From: Salinivirga sp035268865
GTDB lineage: Bacteria; Bacteroidota; Bacteroidia; Bacteroidales; Salinivirgaceae
Direction of reading: 5' to 3'
Assembly (NCBI RefSeq): GCF_035268865.1
Contig: NZ_DATFKB010000024.1
Span: 1-64,000 of the forward strand
Length of the DNA stretch: 64,000 nt
Part shown: piece after piece, positions 43,927-53,197 of the stretch
Layout: every line of letters starts with the position of its first letter
Numbering within the stretch: position 1 is the stretch's first letter
Program-made: the position numbers and the translations under genes
Notes under the pieces: generated by a model
Seen by the model: the letters and a program-made list of their open reading frames with translations, nothing else
Database searches by the model: none
Told to the model about the DNA's origin: nothing

Positions 43927-45477
43927 TTAAAACCTGTGTTCCTTGCGCAGAAGATCGTTAATGGTTTTCACCGGATTAAACGTTTCCATTGGTACTTCGA
44001 CAAAAATTGTAGTCCAGTTTGCCATAGCGCCATTCCATAATCCAGGATGCTCAAGTGCTTTTACAGGCTTACCTTTCATCGTTTTGTGCGAAATAAAACC
44101 AGTTTCCGGATCAGCATATTTGTCAAGATCAAATTTATTGCCTTTAAAGTCTTTGGTTGAGCAAGCAATGTCAACAGGGTTGAAATGTGTGGCAGCCTCA
44201 AAAACCTTCATTTGAGTTTTGTCCTCTTTGTCAAATTGTGAACTTTCCACAATCTGAAGGCTTTCTTCTTCATTAACATCTTTTACCCAAAACGGACCTC
44301 CACCTGGTTCATCTTCATTCTTTACCATTCCGCAAACTCTGAAGGGACGGTTTAATTTCTCAATCAGGTACTTAATTTTTTGTGGCTTATCATAGCTTTT
44401 AAAATCATTCGGAATATCAATATTCAATCTTTGATTGGCAAAATTGGCAATTTTTGTAACATAAGCGTCTTTCAACTCTGCATTGCTCGTAAGCTTTTCC
44501 AGGTAATGATTGATTTTATCTTTAAAATCCAATAAAACGCCACCAAGTAGTTCTTTGTATTCAACAGTAACCGGCTTTAAACGATCGGTTACTATATTGT
44601 CGATGTTTTTTATGAAAATTAAATCGGCATCTATTTCATTAAGGTTAACCAATAATGATCCGTGGCCACCAGGTCTGAATACAAGGTATCCCTCATCGTC
44701 CCTGACCGGTTCATTTTTCATGGTTACAGCAATGGTGTCGGTATGTGCTTTTTGAACTGATAAATCAATGTTGAATTTAACATTGAAACGCTCTTCATAT
44801 GTGGGGATTATTTCATTTATGTGTTTTTCAAACGAATCATAAAATTCCGGCGAAACTGTAAAGTGAATATTGACTTCTTTGTTGGATTTGGCATACATGG
44901 CACCTTCAACTAGATGTTCCTCAAGTGCAGTGCGCTCTTCGTTTTTGTACTTATGGAATTTGATTAATCCTTTTGGATAATTCCCATAGTTGAGGCCTTT
45001 CTCTGATACTATAAGGTTGAGGGCTCCTACATAGTCTTTTTTATTGAATTTACTTTCGATGCAGTCTCCTTTTTCGGAACAAATTTGTTCTAAGTCGTCA
45101 TAAAAAGCAAAATCATGGATATGCTCGCAAAGGAAATACACTGAATTTGGTCCGCGATCTGTTAAAAGTTCCAAATATTTTTGTTCTGAACCGTCATAGG
45201 CTGCAAGTATCTCAAATATTTTTTTGAACATGCGGCTTGCAGCCCCGCTTGCAGGAACAAATTTACATATCTTGGCGTTTTTTTGTTTCTTCTGATAGAG
45301 GCTTCTCAACTTTTCTTTATCCTCTTCGCCATATCTGTTGATACCCTTTTCCGGAGTTGCCGGCGCTATAATATTCAGTTGTGGATAGCTGGTCTTAAAC
45401 CTTTCCAGTTGTTGCTTAACTATTTGGGCATTCATGCCTTTTTCCTGCAGTTGTTGTTTATCCTTATCTGTGAGCAT
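43927..45477 (-). CDS. DUF4301 family protein
   Basis: About 516 residues from ATG 45477 (LTDKDKQQLQEKG). It has no signal peptide or membrane segment. Recognisable blocks are VPASGAASRMFKKIFEI, FHKYKNEERTALEEHLVEGA, LVFRPGGHGSLLVNLN and a late block ending GPFWVKD. This matches the Bacteroidota-wide DUF4301 family, whose function is not established to my knowledge. The FRPGGHGSLL and ASGAASRMF segments look nucleotide-binding, a resemblance to nucleotidyltransferases that I only infer. Confidence 0.78.
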   Translation of the reverse strand: MLTDKDKQQLQEKGMNAQIVKQQLERFKTSYPQLNIIAPATPEKGINRYGEEDKEKLRSLYQKKQKNAKICKFVPASGAASRMFKKIFEILAAYDGSEQKYLELLTDRGPNSVYFLCEHIHDFAFYDDLEQICSEKGDCIESKFNKKDYVGALNLIVSEKGLNYGNYPKGLIKFHKYKNEERTALEEHLVEGAMYAKSNKEVNIHFTVSPEFYDSFEKHINEIIPTYEERFNVKFNIDLSVQKAHTDTIAVTMKNEPVRDDEGYLVFRPGGHGSLLVNLNEIDADLIFIKNIDNIVTDRLKPVTVEYKELLGGVLLDFKDKINHYLEKLTSNAELKDAYVTKIANFANQRLNIDIPNDFKSYDKPQKIKYLIEKLNRPFRVCGMVKNEDEPGGGPFWVKDVNEEESLQIVESSQFDKEDKTQMKVFEAATHFNPVDIACSTKDFKGNKFDLDKYADPETGFISHKTMKGKPVKALEHPGLWNGAMANWTTIFVEVPMETFNPVKTINDLLRKEHRF

Positions 45478-45572
45478 AACCAATTAGATTTATAGGATTT
45501 CCATGAGAATCAAAAATAATCATATTTTTAATAATTTGGCAAATTATAAGGTTTTTACCTTTTAAAGCCTTT

Positions 45573-46478
45573 TTAAGTGTTTGTATTGGAGGGTTTTCGG
45601 AACTTGTTTGCATATTCAGTCCAGATTATGCCTGTAACAATAAGCACCAGTCCTCCAATGGTGGAGAGCAGGATGGGCTCATGTAAAAACGCGTTTATAA
45701 ATACCAGCGACAAAAAGGGTGAGAAATAAATGTAATGGCTTATTTTATCGGTTGAAGATGCCAGCTGCAAAGCTTTGAGCCAAATCACAAAGGTAAGGGC
45801 CATCTCGAATAATGCTGCGTATATTGCTGCCAGGCTGCCTTGAAGTTGCGGAACTGGCAATCCATCTGTCAGTAATGTGTATGGCACCATTAAAACGATG
45901 GCAGATGTGAAGTTTAACCATATTTGCTGAATTGGGTGTGTGTTTGAAAGCTTATTTACAATCCAGTACGAGGCCCAAATTAAACTGCTACCAACAGCAA
46001 GCAAAATTCCGGTTAGGTTAACTTCAAGAGCTGAATGCATGCTGCCATAAGAAATAACGAATACTCCGCCAAATGAAATCAGCATACCCCAAAAGACCAT
46101 CGGTTTAAAAGCCTGGCGCAAAAAGATGGAGGAAAAAATTACCAGTACAAGCGGCCATGTATAGTTCAATGATTGCGCAATTTGTGCAGGTAGCTGGTTG
46201 TATGCGTGAAACAGTACCAGGTAGTAAGCAAAAGGATTTAATATGCCTCCAGCCAGTGCGAGGTATTTGCTGCGCTTATCGACTTTTATTTTCCATTTTC
46301 CGGTACTCAGTATAATAATGGTAAGTATTACCCATGCAATGATGATTACCCAGCATAGAAACTGCGTTGGAGTAAGTTGCTCAAGTCCGAATTTAAAGGC
46401 AGTAGCTACTGTTGACCAGAAAAATGTAGCCAGAAGAGCCAGTAAAGTAGCTTGTTTATTGTTTGATAAGTTCCCCAT
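45573..46478 (-). CDS. EamA/DMT-family transporter
   Basis: About 301 residues from ATG 46478 (MGNLSNNKQA); an earlier GTG start at 46496 is possible. Ten hydrophobic segments are arranged as two copies of the five-helix EamA unit, with the half-repeat LLALLATFFWSTVATAFKF near the start and SSLIWASYWIVNKLS near the middle. Members export amino acids, nucleosides or drugs. The substrate is unknown. It is divergent from pta. Confidence 0.85.
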   Translation of the reverse strand: MGNLSNNKQATLLALLATFFWSTVATAFKFGLEQLTPTQFLCWVIIIAWVILTIIILSTGKWKIKVDKRSKYLALAGGILNPFAYYLVLFHAYNQLPAQIAQSLNYTWPLVLVIFSSIFLRQAFKPMVFWGMLISFGGVFVISYGSMHSALEVNLTGILLAVGSSLIWASYWIVNKLSNTHPIQQIWLNFTSAIVLMVPYTLLTDGLPVPQLQGSLAAIYAALFEMALTFVIWLKALQLASSTDKISHYIYFSPFLSLVFINAFLHEPILLSTIGGLVLIVTGIIWTEYANKFRKPSNTNT

Positions 46479-46610
46479 TGCACATAATTTTAACACAAAA
46501 AAACAAGATAATCCCGGAAATCCATCAAGGTTATATTAAAACATTGATATTTAACATATTTTTTTTCGTCTCTTTTTTAGAATTTTGCCCCGCAATTGGC
46601 CAAAAATTGT

Positions 46611-46618
46611 TATCTTTG
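46611..46618 (+). promoter_or_regulatory. -7 element of the pta operon (TATCTTTG)
   Basis: An exact TAnnTTTG match lies 37 bases before the pta start, with CAATTGGCCAAAAATTG, a partial palindrome, just upstream (46594-46610). A -33 TTG at ideal spacing is not seen. Confidence 0.6.
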
Positions 46619-46655
46619 GGCATTTATGGAATGCAAGTTAAAATACTGATTTACA

Positions 46656-47663
46656 ATGGATTTAATTACAACAATTAAGGAAAAAGCGAAAGCGAATAAA
46701 CAAAGGATAGTTTTACCGGAAGGCACAGAAGCCAGAACACTTGAAGCAGCCAATATTTTGATAAAAGAGGGTATTGCTGATATAATATTGTTAGGAGATG
46801 TAGCAAGGATTAAAGCAATGGCACAAGAAGCTGGTTTTTCTGAAATAGGAAAAGCACAAATTGTAGATCCTAAAGACCATCCTAAGAAATCAGAATATAT
46901 TGATGCCCTTGTAGAAATTCGAAAAAAGAAAGGGCTTACCAAAGAAGAGGCTGAAAAGTTACTGAATGATCCATTGTATCTTGCAGTAATGATGATAAAA
47001 CAAGGCGATGCAGACGGTGAAGTAGCTGGAGCAGACAATGCTACAGGAGACGTATTGCGCCCCGCTTTTCAGATTGTAAAAACCAAACCCGGCATCAGTG
47101 TTGTGTCTGGTGCATTTTTTATGATTTTGCCCGATAAAACATATGGCGAATCAGGTATTTTAGTTTTTGCCGATTGCGCAGTTCATCCCAATCCTACAGC
47201 TAAAGAACTTGCCGAAATTGCTGTGGCAACAGGAGAAACAACAAAAGCAATAGGCGGTTTTGAACCTCGAATTGCGATGCTATCATTTTCTACTAAAGGA
47301 AGCGCCAAAAATGAAATGGTCGATAAAGTTGTTGATGCTACAAAAATGGCCCAGGAAAAAGCTCCGGACCTGAAAATCGATGGTGAGCTACAATCTGATG
47401 CGGCCATTATTCCCGCTATTGGTAATAAAAAGGCACCGGGTAGTGAAATTGCAGGTAAAGCAAATGTATTGGTATTTCCTACATTAGAAACGGGTAATAT
47501 CACATACAAACTTGTGCAGCGCCTGGCGGGCGCGGAAGCGATTGGTCCGGTCTTGCAGGGCATGGCTGCACCGATAAACGATTTGTCACGTGGCTGCTCG
47601 GTAAGCGATATTGTAAATCTGGTTGCTATTACAGTAAATCAGGCTGCCAGCGAAAAACAATAA
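46656..47663 (+). CDS. pta: Phosphate acetyltransferase
   Basis: This 335-residue, PTA_PTB-domain-only enzyme converts acetyl-CoA + Pi to acetyl phosphate + CoA. Motifs: IVLPEGTEARTLEAA at the start, then VAGADNATGDVLRPAFQ, VSGAFFMI and SRGCSVSDIVNLVAITVNQA at the end. The long-form N-terminal regulatory region is absent, as in many gut and marine Bacteroidota. It is the first gene of the pta-hbd-ackA-ptb-ptb-buk cluster. With AckA it makes acetate and ATP. Confidence 0.96.
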   Translation: MDLITTIKEKAKANKQRIVLPEGTEARTLEAANILIKEGIADIILLGDVARIKAMAQEAGFSEIGKAQIVDPKDHPKKSEYIDALVEIRKKKGLTKEEAEKLLNDPLYLAVMMIKQGDADGEVAGADNATGDVLRPAFQIVKTKPGISVVSGAFFMILPDKTYGESGILVFADCAVHPNPTAKELAEIAVATGETTKAIGGFEPRIAMLSFSTKGSAKNEMVDKVVDATKMAQEKAPDLKIDGELQSDAAIIPAIGNKKAPGSEIAGKANVLVFPTLETGNITYKLVQRLAGAEAIGPVLQGMAAPINDLSRGCSVSDIVNLVAITVNQAASEKQ

Positions 47664-47797
47664 TTTAAATTAAATAGCCCAATTAAAAGGGATGTATTGC
47701 AAAAAAATCAGAATAATATAATCGAATGGCAGATTGGTGTTTTGTTACACCTACTGCCATTTGGTATTTAATACTAAAACATAAAAATTCAAGCCGT

Positions 47798-48778
47798 ATG
47801 TCGGAAATAAAAGTTGAACCTATTGAAAAATATGGTTTAAGCGCAAAATCAAAACCCAAAAGCCAGTTTTCAACCATTGGAATAGTTGGTTGCGGTAATA
47901 CTGGTCAGCGAATAGCACTGATGGTTGCAGGAAAAGGTATTGAAGTCGTTTTTCTTGAGTTAAGTCAGGCTAAAATAGATCAGGCCTTCGCAGAAATAAC
48001 CGAAGAGCTCGACCATCAGATTAATCATTGGGGTATGACAGAGGGAGATAAGAGAAGTATCTTATCACGTATTAAAGGTACCCTGGATTATGCTGATTTT
48101 CAGAATTGCGATCTCGTTATAGAATCGATTTTATCACGTACACGTGAAGAATCTGTAGATATCAGAAAAGAGGTCTTCAGAAATATTGAAAAGCATGTTT
48201 CTCCTCACGCAATTATTGCAACAAATTCTACTACACTTGTCATTACTGAGTTGGCAGCGGAGCTGGAACATAAAGACCGGTGTATTAGTCTGCATATTTC
48301 AACTACTGCGCCTGAGGCCAGTATAATTGAAATAGTAAAAGGATTGCATACATCCGATGAAATTTGCGAGGATGTAAGACGTTTTGCGAAACTAATTGGC
48401 AAAACTGCGATTCCTGTACAGGAATCTCCGGGATTGGTAACAGCCCGTTTGGCAGTATCTTTCATCAGTGAGGCTTGCGATGTACTCATGGAACGCGTGA
48501 GCGATATGGAAAGTATTGATTTCAGTATGCGTAATGGTCTGGGGCTGCCTTTAGGACCTTTCGAGATGGCAGATAAAATAGGCCTCGATCGCGTAATACG
48601 ATGGATGGATAACCTTTACGAAGAATTTGGAGACTACAAGTATAAACCATCACCAATACTGAAAAGGTTGGTTCGTGCAGGTTATCTTGGCCGTAAAACG
48701 CATAAAGGATTTTATGAGTATGATGAGAATGGCCAGAAGCTTAAAAAAAATATTATTGAAGCCAGTACCGAAAAATAA
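47798..48778 (+). CDS. 3-hydroxyacyl-CoA dehydrogenase, non-canonical active site
   Basis: About 326 residues from ATG 47798, chosen because the upstream 24 codons have no family match. The NAD-binding loop GCGNTG (31-36) and the C-terminal LGRKTHKGFYEYD are typical of 3-hydroxybutyryl-CoA dehydrogenases. The catalytic His166 and Glu178 (H plus 12) are kept, but the HFFNP motif reads HISTT, the serine-bearing SNTSSL reads TNSTTL, and the Asn of GFxxNR is Ala216 (PGLVTARL). The nominal reaction is oxidation of 3-hydroxyacyl-CoA to 3-ketoacyl-CoA with NAD. It lies between pta and ackA with gaps of 134 and 103 bases. Confidence 0.8.
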   Translation: MSEIKVEPIEKYGLSAKSKPKSQFSTIGIVGCGNTGQRIALMVAGKGIEVVFLELSQAKIDQAFAEITEELDHQINHWGMTEGDKRSILSRIKGTLDYADFQNCDLVIESILSRTREESVDIRKEVFRNIEKHVSPHAIIATNSTTLVITELAAELEHKDRCISLHISTTAPEASIIEIVKGLHTSDEICEDVRRFAKLIGKTAIPVQESPGLVTARLAVSFISEACDVLMERVSDMESIDFSMRNGLGLPLGPFEMADKIGLDRVIRWMDNLYEEFGDYKYKPSPILKRLVRAGYLGRKTHKGFYEYDENGQKLKKNIIEASTEK

Positions 48779-48881
48779 ATTATAAACATCAGAATTTCAG
48801 CCCTTGGTAAGATTACAGCAAGAAATGCTAAAGTCTTTATAAATTGATCTTTCTAAGGCATGAAATCAAAAAAATAATCAA

Positions 48882-50084
48882 ATGAAAGTCTTAGTTTTAA
48901 ATTGCGGAAGTTCATCTATCAAATTCCAGCTCCTGGAAATGACTACCGAAGAACTAATTATTAAAGGTATTGTTGAAAAAATTGGTTTAAAAGGTTCTTT
49001 TCTTAAAAGTAAGCGTAATGATGGCGACGAGGTGAAACTAGAAGGTGAAATCCTTGATCACCAAACCGGAATTGAATATATTCTTGGAGTGCTAATTAGT
49101 AAGGAACACGGTTCTATTAAAAGCCTTGATGAAATTGGAGCAGTGGGCCACAGAGTAGCTCATGGTGGCGAACATTTCAAAGAAAGTGCACTGCTGACAG
49201 AAGAGGCAATAGGCAAAATAGAGGAGTGTGCTGAACTGGCACCCTTGCACAACCCGGCCAACCTTAAAGGAATTTATGCCATTCAGTTATTAATTCCCAA
49301 TGTAGAACAAGTTGCTGTTTTTGACACATCTTTCCATCAAACCATGCCAGCTCATGCCTACATGTACGGAATACCACAAGCACTTTACGAAAAGTACGGT
49401 ATTCGCCGTTACGGATTTCATGGAACAAGCCACCGGTTTGTTGCACAGGAAACATGCAAGATGCTCAAGATTAAAATGGAAACCCACAAAATTGTAACCT
49501 GCCATTTGGGTAATGGTGCTTCTGTTGCTGCTATAGATCGAGGTCAGTCAATAGATACTTCAATGGGTTTCACTCCTCTGGAAGGCCTAATTATGGGAAC
49601 TCGTTCAGGCGATTTGGATGTAGGTGCTTTTATGTTTATCATGGAAAAAGAGGAAATTGGACTAAAATCTGCCAATACATTAGTAAATAAGCACAGTGGT
49701 ATGGTTGGTTTAACTGGAGTTAGTTCAGATATGCGAACCATCGAAGAAGCTGCCGAAAACGGAGATGAACGGTGTGCTAATGCTTTAAAAGCCTACGATT
49801 ATCGCATCAAAAAATATATAGGGTCATACACAGCAGCTATGAACGGGCTTGATGTACTCATTTTTACAGGTGGAATAGGCGAAAACGCCGACACAACACG
49901 CCGTGGTGTTGCCAGTGATTTAGAGTACCTTGGAATAAAAATCGATCCTGAGAAAAACGACGGTTTGCGCGGTAAGCCAACAGTAATTAGTACCGATGAC
50001 TCCAGGGTAAAAGTTGTTGTTATGCCAACAAACGAAGAGTTGGTAATTGCCAAGGATACTGTAAATATTGTGGAAAATAAATAA
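48882..50084 (+). CDS. ackA: Acetate kinase
   Basis: This is a 400-residue ASKHA kinase. The phosphate-binding loop NCGSSSIK lies at residues 6-13. Also seen are GHRVAHGGEHF, HNPANLKGI, DTSFHQTMP, CHLGNGASVAAI, and the C-terminal GGIGENAD and MPTNEELVIA. It makes acetate and ATP from acetyl phosphate. All catalytic motifs are intact. Together with the upstream pta it forms the standard acetate route, and the following ptb/buk genes the butyrate route. Confidence 0.97.
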   Translation: MKVLVLNCGSSSIKFQLLEMTTEELIIKGIVEKIGLKGSFLKSKRNDGDEVKLEGEILDHQTGIEYILGVLISKEHGSIKSLDEIGAVGHRVAHGGEHFKESALLTEEAIGKIEECAELAPLHNPANLKGIYAIQLLIPNVEQVAVFDTSFHQTMPAHAYMYGIPQALYEKYGIRRYGFHGTSHRFVAQETCKMLKIKMETHKIVTCHLGNGASVAAIDRGQSIDTSMGFTPLEGLIMGTRSGDLDVGAFMFIMEKEEIGLKSANTLVNKHSGMVGLTGVSSDMRTIEEAAENGDERCANALKAYDYRIKKYIGSYTAAMNGLDVLIFTGGIGENADTTRRGVASDLEYLGIKIDPEKNDGLRGKPTVISTDDSRVKVVVMPTNEELVIAKDTVNIVENK

Positions 50085-50102
50085 CGTAAAACTCAATATA
50101 TA

Positions 50103-51005
50103 ATGATTAAGAAGCTCGATCAAATGTTTGATGCCCTGAAAAATCAGGACAGGAAAAAACTAGTTGCTGCCTGGGCCAACGATGCACATACAATCGGTGC
50201 TGTAAGCGAAGCTATTGATAAAGGTATAGTCGATGGCATATTGGTAGGCGATCAACAAGTTATTAAACAAACATGTGAAAGCGAAGGAATTGACATCAGT
50301 AAATTCACTATTGTGCACGTCGATACTGACGTTGAAGCTGCCAATAAATCAGTAGAAATGGTGGCCAATGGAGATGGCGATGTACTTATGAAAGGCCTTC
50401 TGAGTACTGATAAATATATGCGGGGTATTCTGAATAAAGAATATGGTTTACTCCCTCCGAAAGGTATTCTGAGCCACGTTACCGTTATCCAGAATCCAAA
50501 ATACCATAAACTTCTGATTGTGGGGGATGTTGCTGTTATTCCGCAGCCAGACTTAAAACAAAAGATTGCCATAACCAACTACCTGATTCACGCAGCCAAA
50601 TCATTAGGTGTAGAAAAACCAAAAGTTGCAGCTATATCTGCTTCGGAGCAGGTTATTGCTGATTTGCCGTCCTCATCTGAAGCTACTATTCTGGCAAAAA
50701 TGTCGGAACGTGGCCAAATTAAGGGGGGTATTGTCGAGGGCCCATTAGCACTCGATCTTGCTGTTGATAAAGCATCAGCTCAAGTCAAAAAAATCGATAG
50801 CGAAGTGGCCGGCGATGCGGACTGCCTGCTTTTTCCGAATATTGAATCAGGAAATGTTTTTTACAAAACAAGTACGAAATTATCTGACACAGAACTGGGT
50901 GCAGTAGTGGCAGGAGCAAAGGTGCCGGCTGTATTGTCATCGAGGGGTGACAGTACGCAGACCAAATTGTACTCTATTGCCCTGGCGGCCTTGATGTCAA
51001 AATAA
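50103..51005 (+). CDS. ptb: Phosphate butyryltransferase, copy 1
   Basis: This 300-residue enzyme of the PTA_PTB fold converts butyryl-CoA + Pi to butyryl phosphate. Diagnostic segments are DVLMKGLLSTDKYMRG, LPPKGILSHVTVIQNPKYHK, MSERGQIKGGIVEGPLALD and GDADCLLFPNIESGNVFYK. Its start is 18 bases after ackA. It is a tandem paralogue of the next gene, which differs at many positions, so they may prefer different acyl chains (for example isobutyryl or isovaleryl). Confidence 0.9.
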   Translation: MIKKLDQMFDALKNQDRKKLVAAWANDAHTIGAVSEAIDKGIVDGILVGDQQVIKQTCESEGIDISKFTIVHVDTDVEAANKSVEMVANGDGDVLMKGLLSTDKYMRGILNKEYGLLPPKGILSHVTVIQNPKYHKLLIVGDVAVIPQPDLKQKIAITNYLIHAAKSLGVEKPKVAAISASEQVIADLPSSSEATILAKMSERGQIKGGIVEGPLALDLAVDKASAQVKKIDSEVAGDADCLLFPNIESGNVFYKTSTKLSDTELGAVVAGAKVPAVLSSRGDSTQTKLYSIALAALMSK

Positions 51006-51014
51006 TAAAATTGT

Positions 51015-51044
51015 AAACAGGGACTTCTTCGGAATTCCCTGTTT
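51015..51044 (+). terminator. Hairpin between the two ptb genes
   Basis: AAACAGGGA (51015-51023) pairs with TCCCTGTTT (51036-51044), with three further pairs after one mismatch. It lies 9 bases after the ptb1 stop and is followed by only a weak T stretch (GCTTTTAAAA), so read-through or mRNA processing is likely. Confidence 0.6.
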
Positions 51045-51063
51045 GCTTTTAAAAGTGCAGCTT

Positions 51064-51981
51064 ATGAAACCAATCCGAAAACTCGACCAAATGGTTGAGT
51101 ATTTAAAAAGCAAAGGAGAAAAAAAACGCATAGCTGTGGCCAATGCACAGGATACAAATACCATTGGAGCTTTAGCAGAGGCTGTGAAAAACGGTTTTGC
51201 AGAAGCATTAATGGTTGGCCCTAAAAGCGAAATTGAAAGCGCAGCAAGGCAACAAAATATTGATCCCGGTATTTTTCAAATCATTGATATTAAAGATGAA
51301 ACTGAGGCCACATTTCATGCAAGAAAACTTGTTAAAAATGACGAGGCAGATGTATTAATGAAAGGGCTCGTAGGGACAGATAAGTTTTTAAAGGCAGTTC
51401 TTGATAAAAAAGACGGGCTGTTGCCACCAAAAGCTGTGATGAGTTATGTGTGTGCAATTGAATTGCCTAAATATCACAAACTTTTGTTTGTTACCGATAC
51501 TGCAGTATTACCCTTTCCCGATTTGAAACAGAAGGTGGCCATGCTTAATTATAGCGTCCAAATGGCCAATAAGTTTGGTGTTGAAAAGCCCAAGGTAGCC
51601 CTTATTGGAGCATCTGAAAAAGTTAGCGAAGGGTTTCCCAATAGTATCGATTATGCTATGATTAGCAAAATGGCTGAGCGTGGGCAAACCAAACCATGCA
51701 TTGCCGATGGCCCGCTGGATGTGTTTTTGGCATGCGACCCCGAAAGTGTAAAAATAAAAGGAGTAAACACGCCCGTAGGAGGTGATGCTGATGTGCTTTT
51801 ATTCCCAACACTGGAGGCATGCAATAGTTTTTATAAAGGTTTAATGTTGTTTGGCGGTGGTGAACTGGCCGGACTAATCCAGGGCACAGAAAAACCCGTT
51901 GTTGTAATGTCGAGAAGTGAAAGTGCGAAATCAAAGTTTTATTGTGTGGCCCTTTCATGTTTAATGAGCGAAAATAATTAG
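51064..51981 (+). CDS. Phosphate butyryltransferase, copy 2
   Basis: About 305 residues starting at ATG 51064 (MKPIRKLDQMVEYLKS), which aligns with the start of copy 1. It shares DVLMKGLVGTDKFLK, LPPKAVMSYVCAIELPKYHK, MAERGQTKPCIADGPLDVF and GDADVLLFPTLEACNSFYK. The TKPCIADGP and EACNSFYKG segments differ from the GGIVEGP and ESGNVFYKT of copy 1. Both are expected to form acyl phosphate. It is 17 bases upstream of the butyrate kinase gene, so this copy is the closest partner of that kinase. Confidence 0.88.
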   Translation: MKPIRKLDQMVEYLKSKGEKKRIAVANAQDTNTIGALAEAVKNGFAEALMVGPKSEIESAARQQNIDPGIFQIIDIKDETEATFHARKLVKNDEADVLMKGLVGTDKFLKAVLDKKDGLLPPKAVMSYVCAIELPKYHKLLFVTDTAVLPFPDLKQKVAMLNYSVQMANKFGVEKPKVALIGASEKVSEGFPNSIDYAMISKMAERGQTKPCIADGPLDVFLACDPESVKIKGVNTPVGGDADVLLFPTLEACNSFYKGLMLFGGGELAGLIQGTEKPVVVMSRSESAKSKFYCVALSCLMSENN

Positions 51982-51998
51982 TAAAAAACCAAATAGAT

Positions 51999-53078
51999 AT
52001 GGATTGCTGTTACAGAATTCTGGCTATCAATCCCGGATCAACATCCACAAAGATAGCCGTTTATGAAAACGACAAATCGTTATTCCTCAAAACCCTAAGG
52101 CATAATTGCGACGAACTCGAAAAATTTGAGAAAGTTGCTGATGAATTTCAGTTCAGAAAAGATATCATTCTGCAAGAACTTGCTAATGCCGAAATAGAAA
52201 TAGAATCATTAAGTGCTATCGTCGGACGAGGCGGACTAATAAAGCCTGTTGAAGGTGGTTGTTATGTTGTGAATGATAGGATGATAGAAGATTTAAAAAA
52301 GGCTGAGCGCGGTGAACACGCCTCAAACCTGGGTGCATTGATTGCACACAACATTGCCCGGGAAGTGAAAGATGCACAGGCATTTATTGCCGATCCTGTG
52401 GTTGTTGATGAATTACAGGATGTGGCACGTTTTGCTGGTCACCCAAAGTTTGAACGGAAATCTATTTTCCATGCACTCAACCAGAAAGCAATCGGAAGAA
52501 TTCATGCCCGTTCAATGCACAAAAAATATCACGATTTGAATTTTATCGTTGCGCATATGGGTGGCGGTATTTCAGTTGGTGCACATCGTAAGGGTAAAGT
52601 AATAGATGTGAATAACGCCCTTGACGGAGAAGGTCCTTTTTCACCCGAACGTACCGGAACACTACCTGCTGGTGATTTGGCCAAACTCTGCTTTAGCGGC
52701 GAATTTACCCTTGAAGATGTGAAAAAAATGATTAAAGGGAAAGGCGGATTAGTAGCCTATATGGATACAAATGATGCCTATAGCGTAGAGAAAGCAGCTG
52801 GCAGTGGTGATGAAAAAGCGAAAATTGTTCAGGATGCAATGTGCTATCAGGTAGGCAAAGCAATAGGAGAGATGTCGGCTGTACTAAAAGGAGAAGTCGA
52901 CGCCATATTACTGACCGGAGGAATTGCACATAACAAATATTTAGTTGATTATGTGCGCGAAATGGTGGGATTTGTTGCCCCGATTGTAGTTTATGCCGGA
53001 GAAGATGAAATGAAGGCGCTGGCAACAAATGCTTTATACGCACTAACAAACGAAATTGAAATAAAAGAGTATAAATAA
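51999..53078 (+). CDS. buk: Butyrate kinase (canonical copy)
   Basis: This 359-residue kinase makes butyrate and ATP from butyryl phosphate. All motifs are standard: AINPGSTSTK (8-17), VGRGGLIKPVEGG, EHASNLGALIA, DPVVVDELQDVARFAG, RKSIFHALNQKAIGR, HMGGGISVGAH and EGPFSPERTGTLP. It is the intact reference against which the two variant copies in this window can be judged. It ends the pta-to-buk cluster and is followed by a strong terminator. Confidence 0.95.
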   Translation: MDCCYRILAINPGSTSTKIAVYENDKSLFLKTLRHNCDELEKFEKVADEFQFRKDIILQELANAEIEIESLSAIVGRGGLIKPVEGGCYVVNDRMIEDLKKAERGEHASNLGALIAHNIAREVKDAQAFIADPVVVDELQDVARFAGHPKFERKSIFHALNQKAIGRIHARSMHKKYHDLNFIVAHMGGGISVGAHRKGKVIDVNNALDGEGPFSPERTGTLPAGDLAKLCFSGEFTLEDVKKMIKGKGGLVAYMDTNDAYSVEKAAGSGDEKAKIVQDAMCYQVGKAIGEMSAVLKGEVDAILLTGGIAHNKYLVDYVREMVGFVAPIVVYAGEDEMKALATNALYALTNEIEIKEYK

Positions 53079-53165
53079 TAAGTTTATATAACCAGTTCAA
53101 TAAAACCAACCAGCTAGTGCATTAATTTTTAATGTGCTAATTTTAAAAGACTGTAAACAAATTGC

Positions 53166-53197
53166 AAAGGGGTCTGTTTAAACGACAGCCCCTTTTT
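53166..53197 (+). terminator. Rho-independent terminator of the acyl-phosphate operon
   Basis: AAAGGGG-CTGT (53166-53177, one extra T) pairs with ACAGCCCCTTT (53185-53195) around a 7-base loop and runs into T. It follows the buk stop by about 85 bases. Confidence 0.8.

Noticed and set aside
46610..47038. Minus-strand open frame overlapping pta
   Set aside because: Antisense shadow of pta, also running over its promoter.
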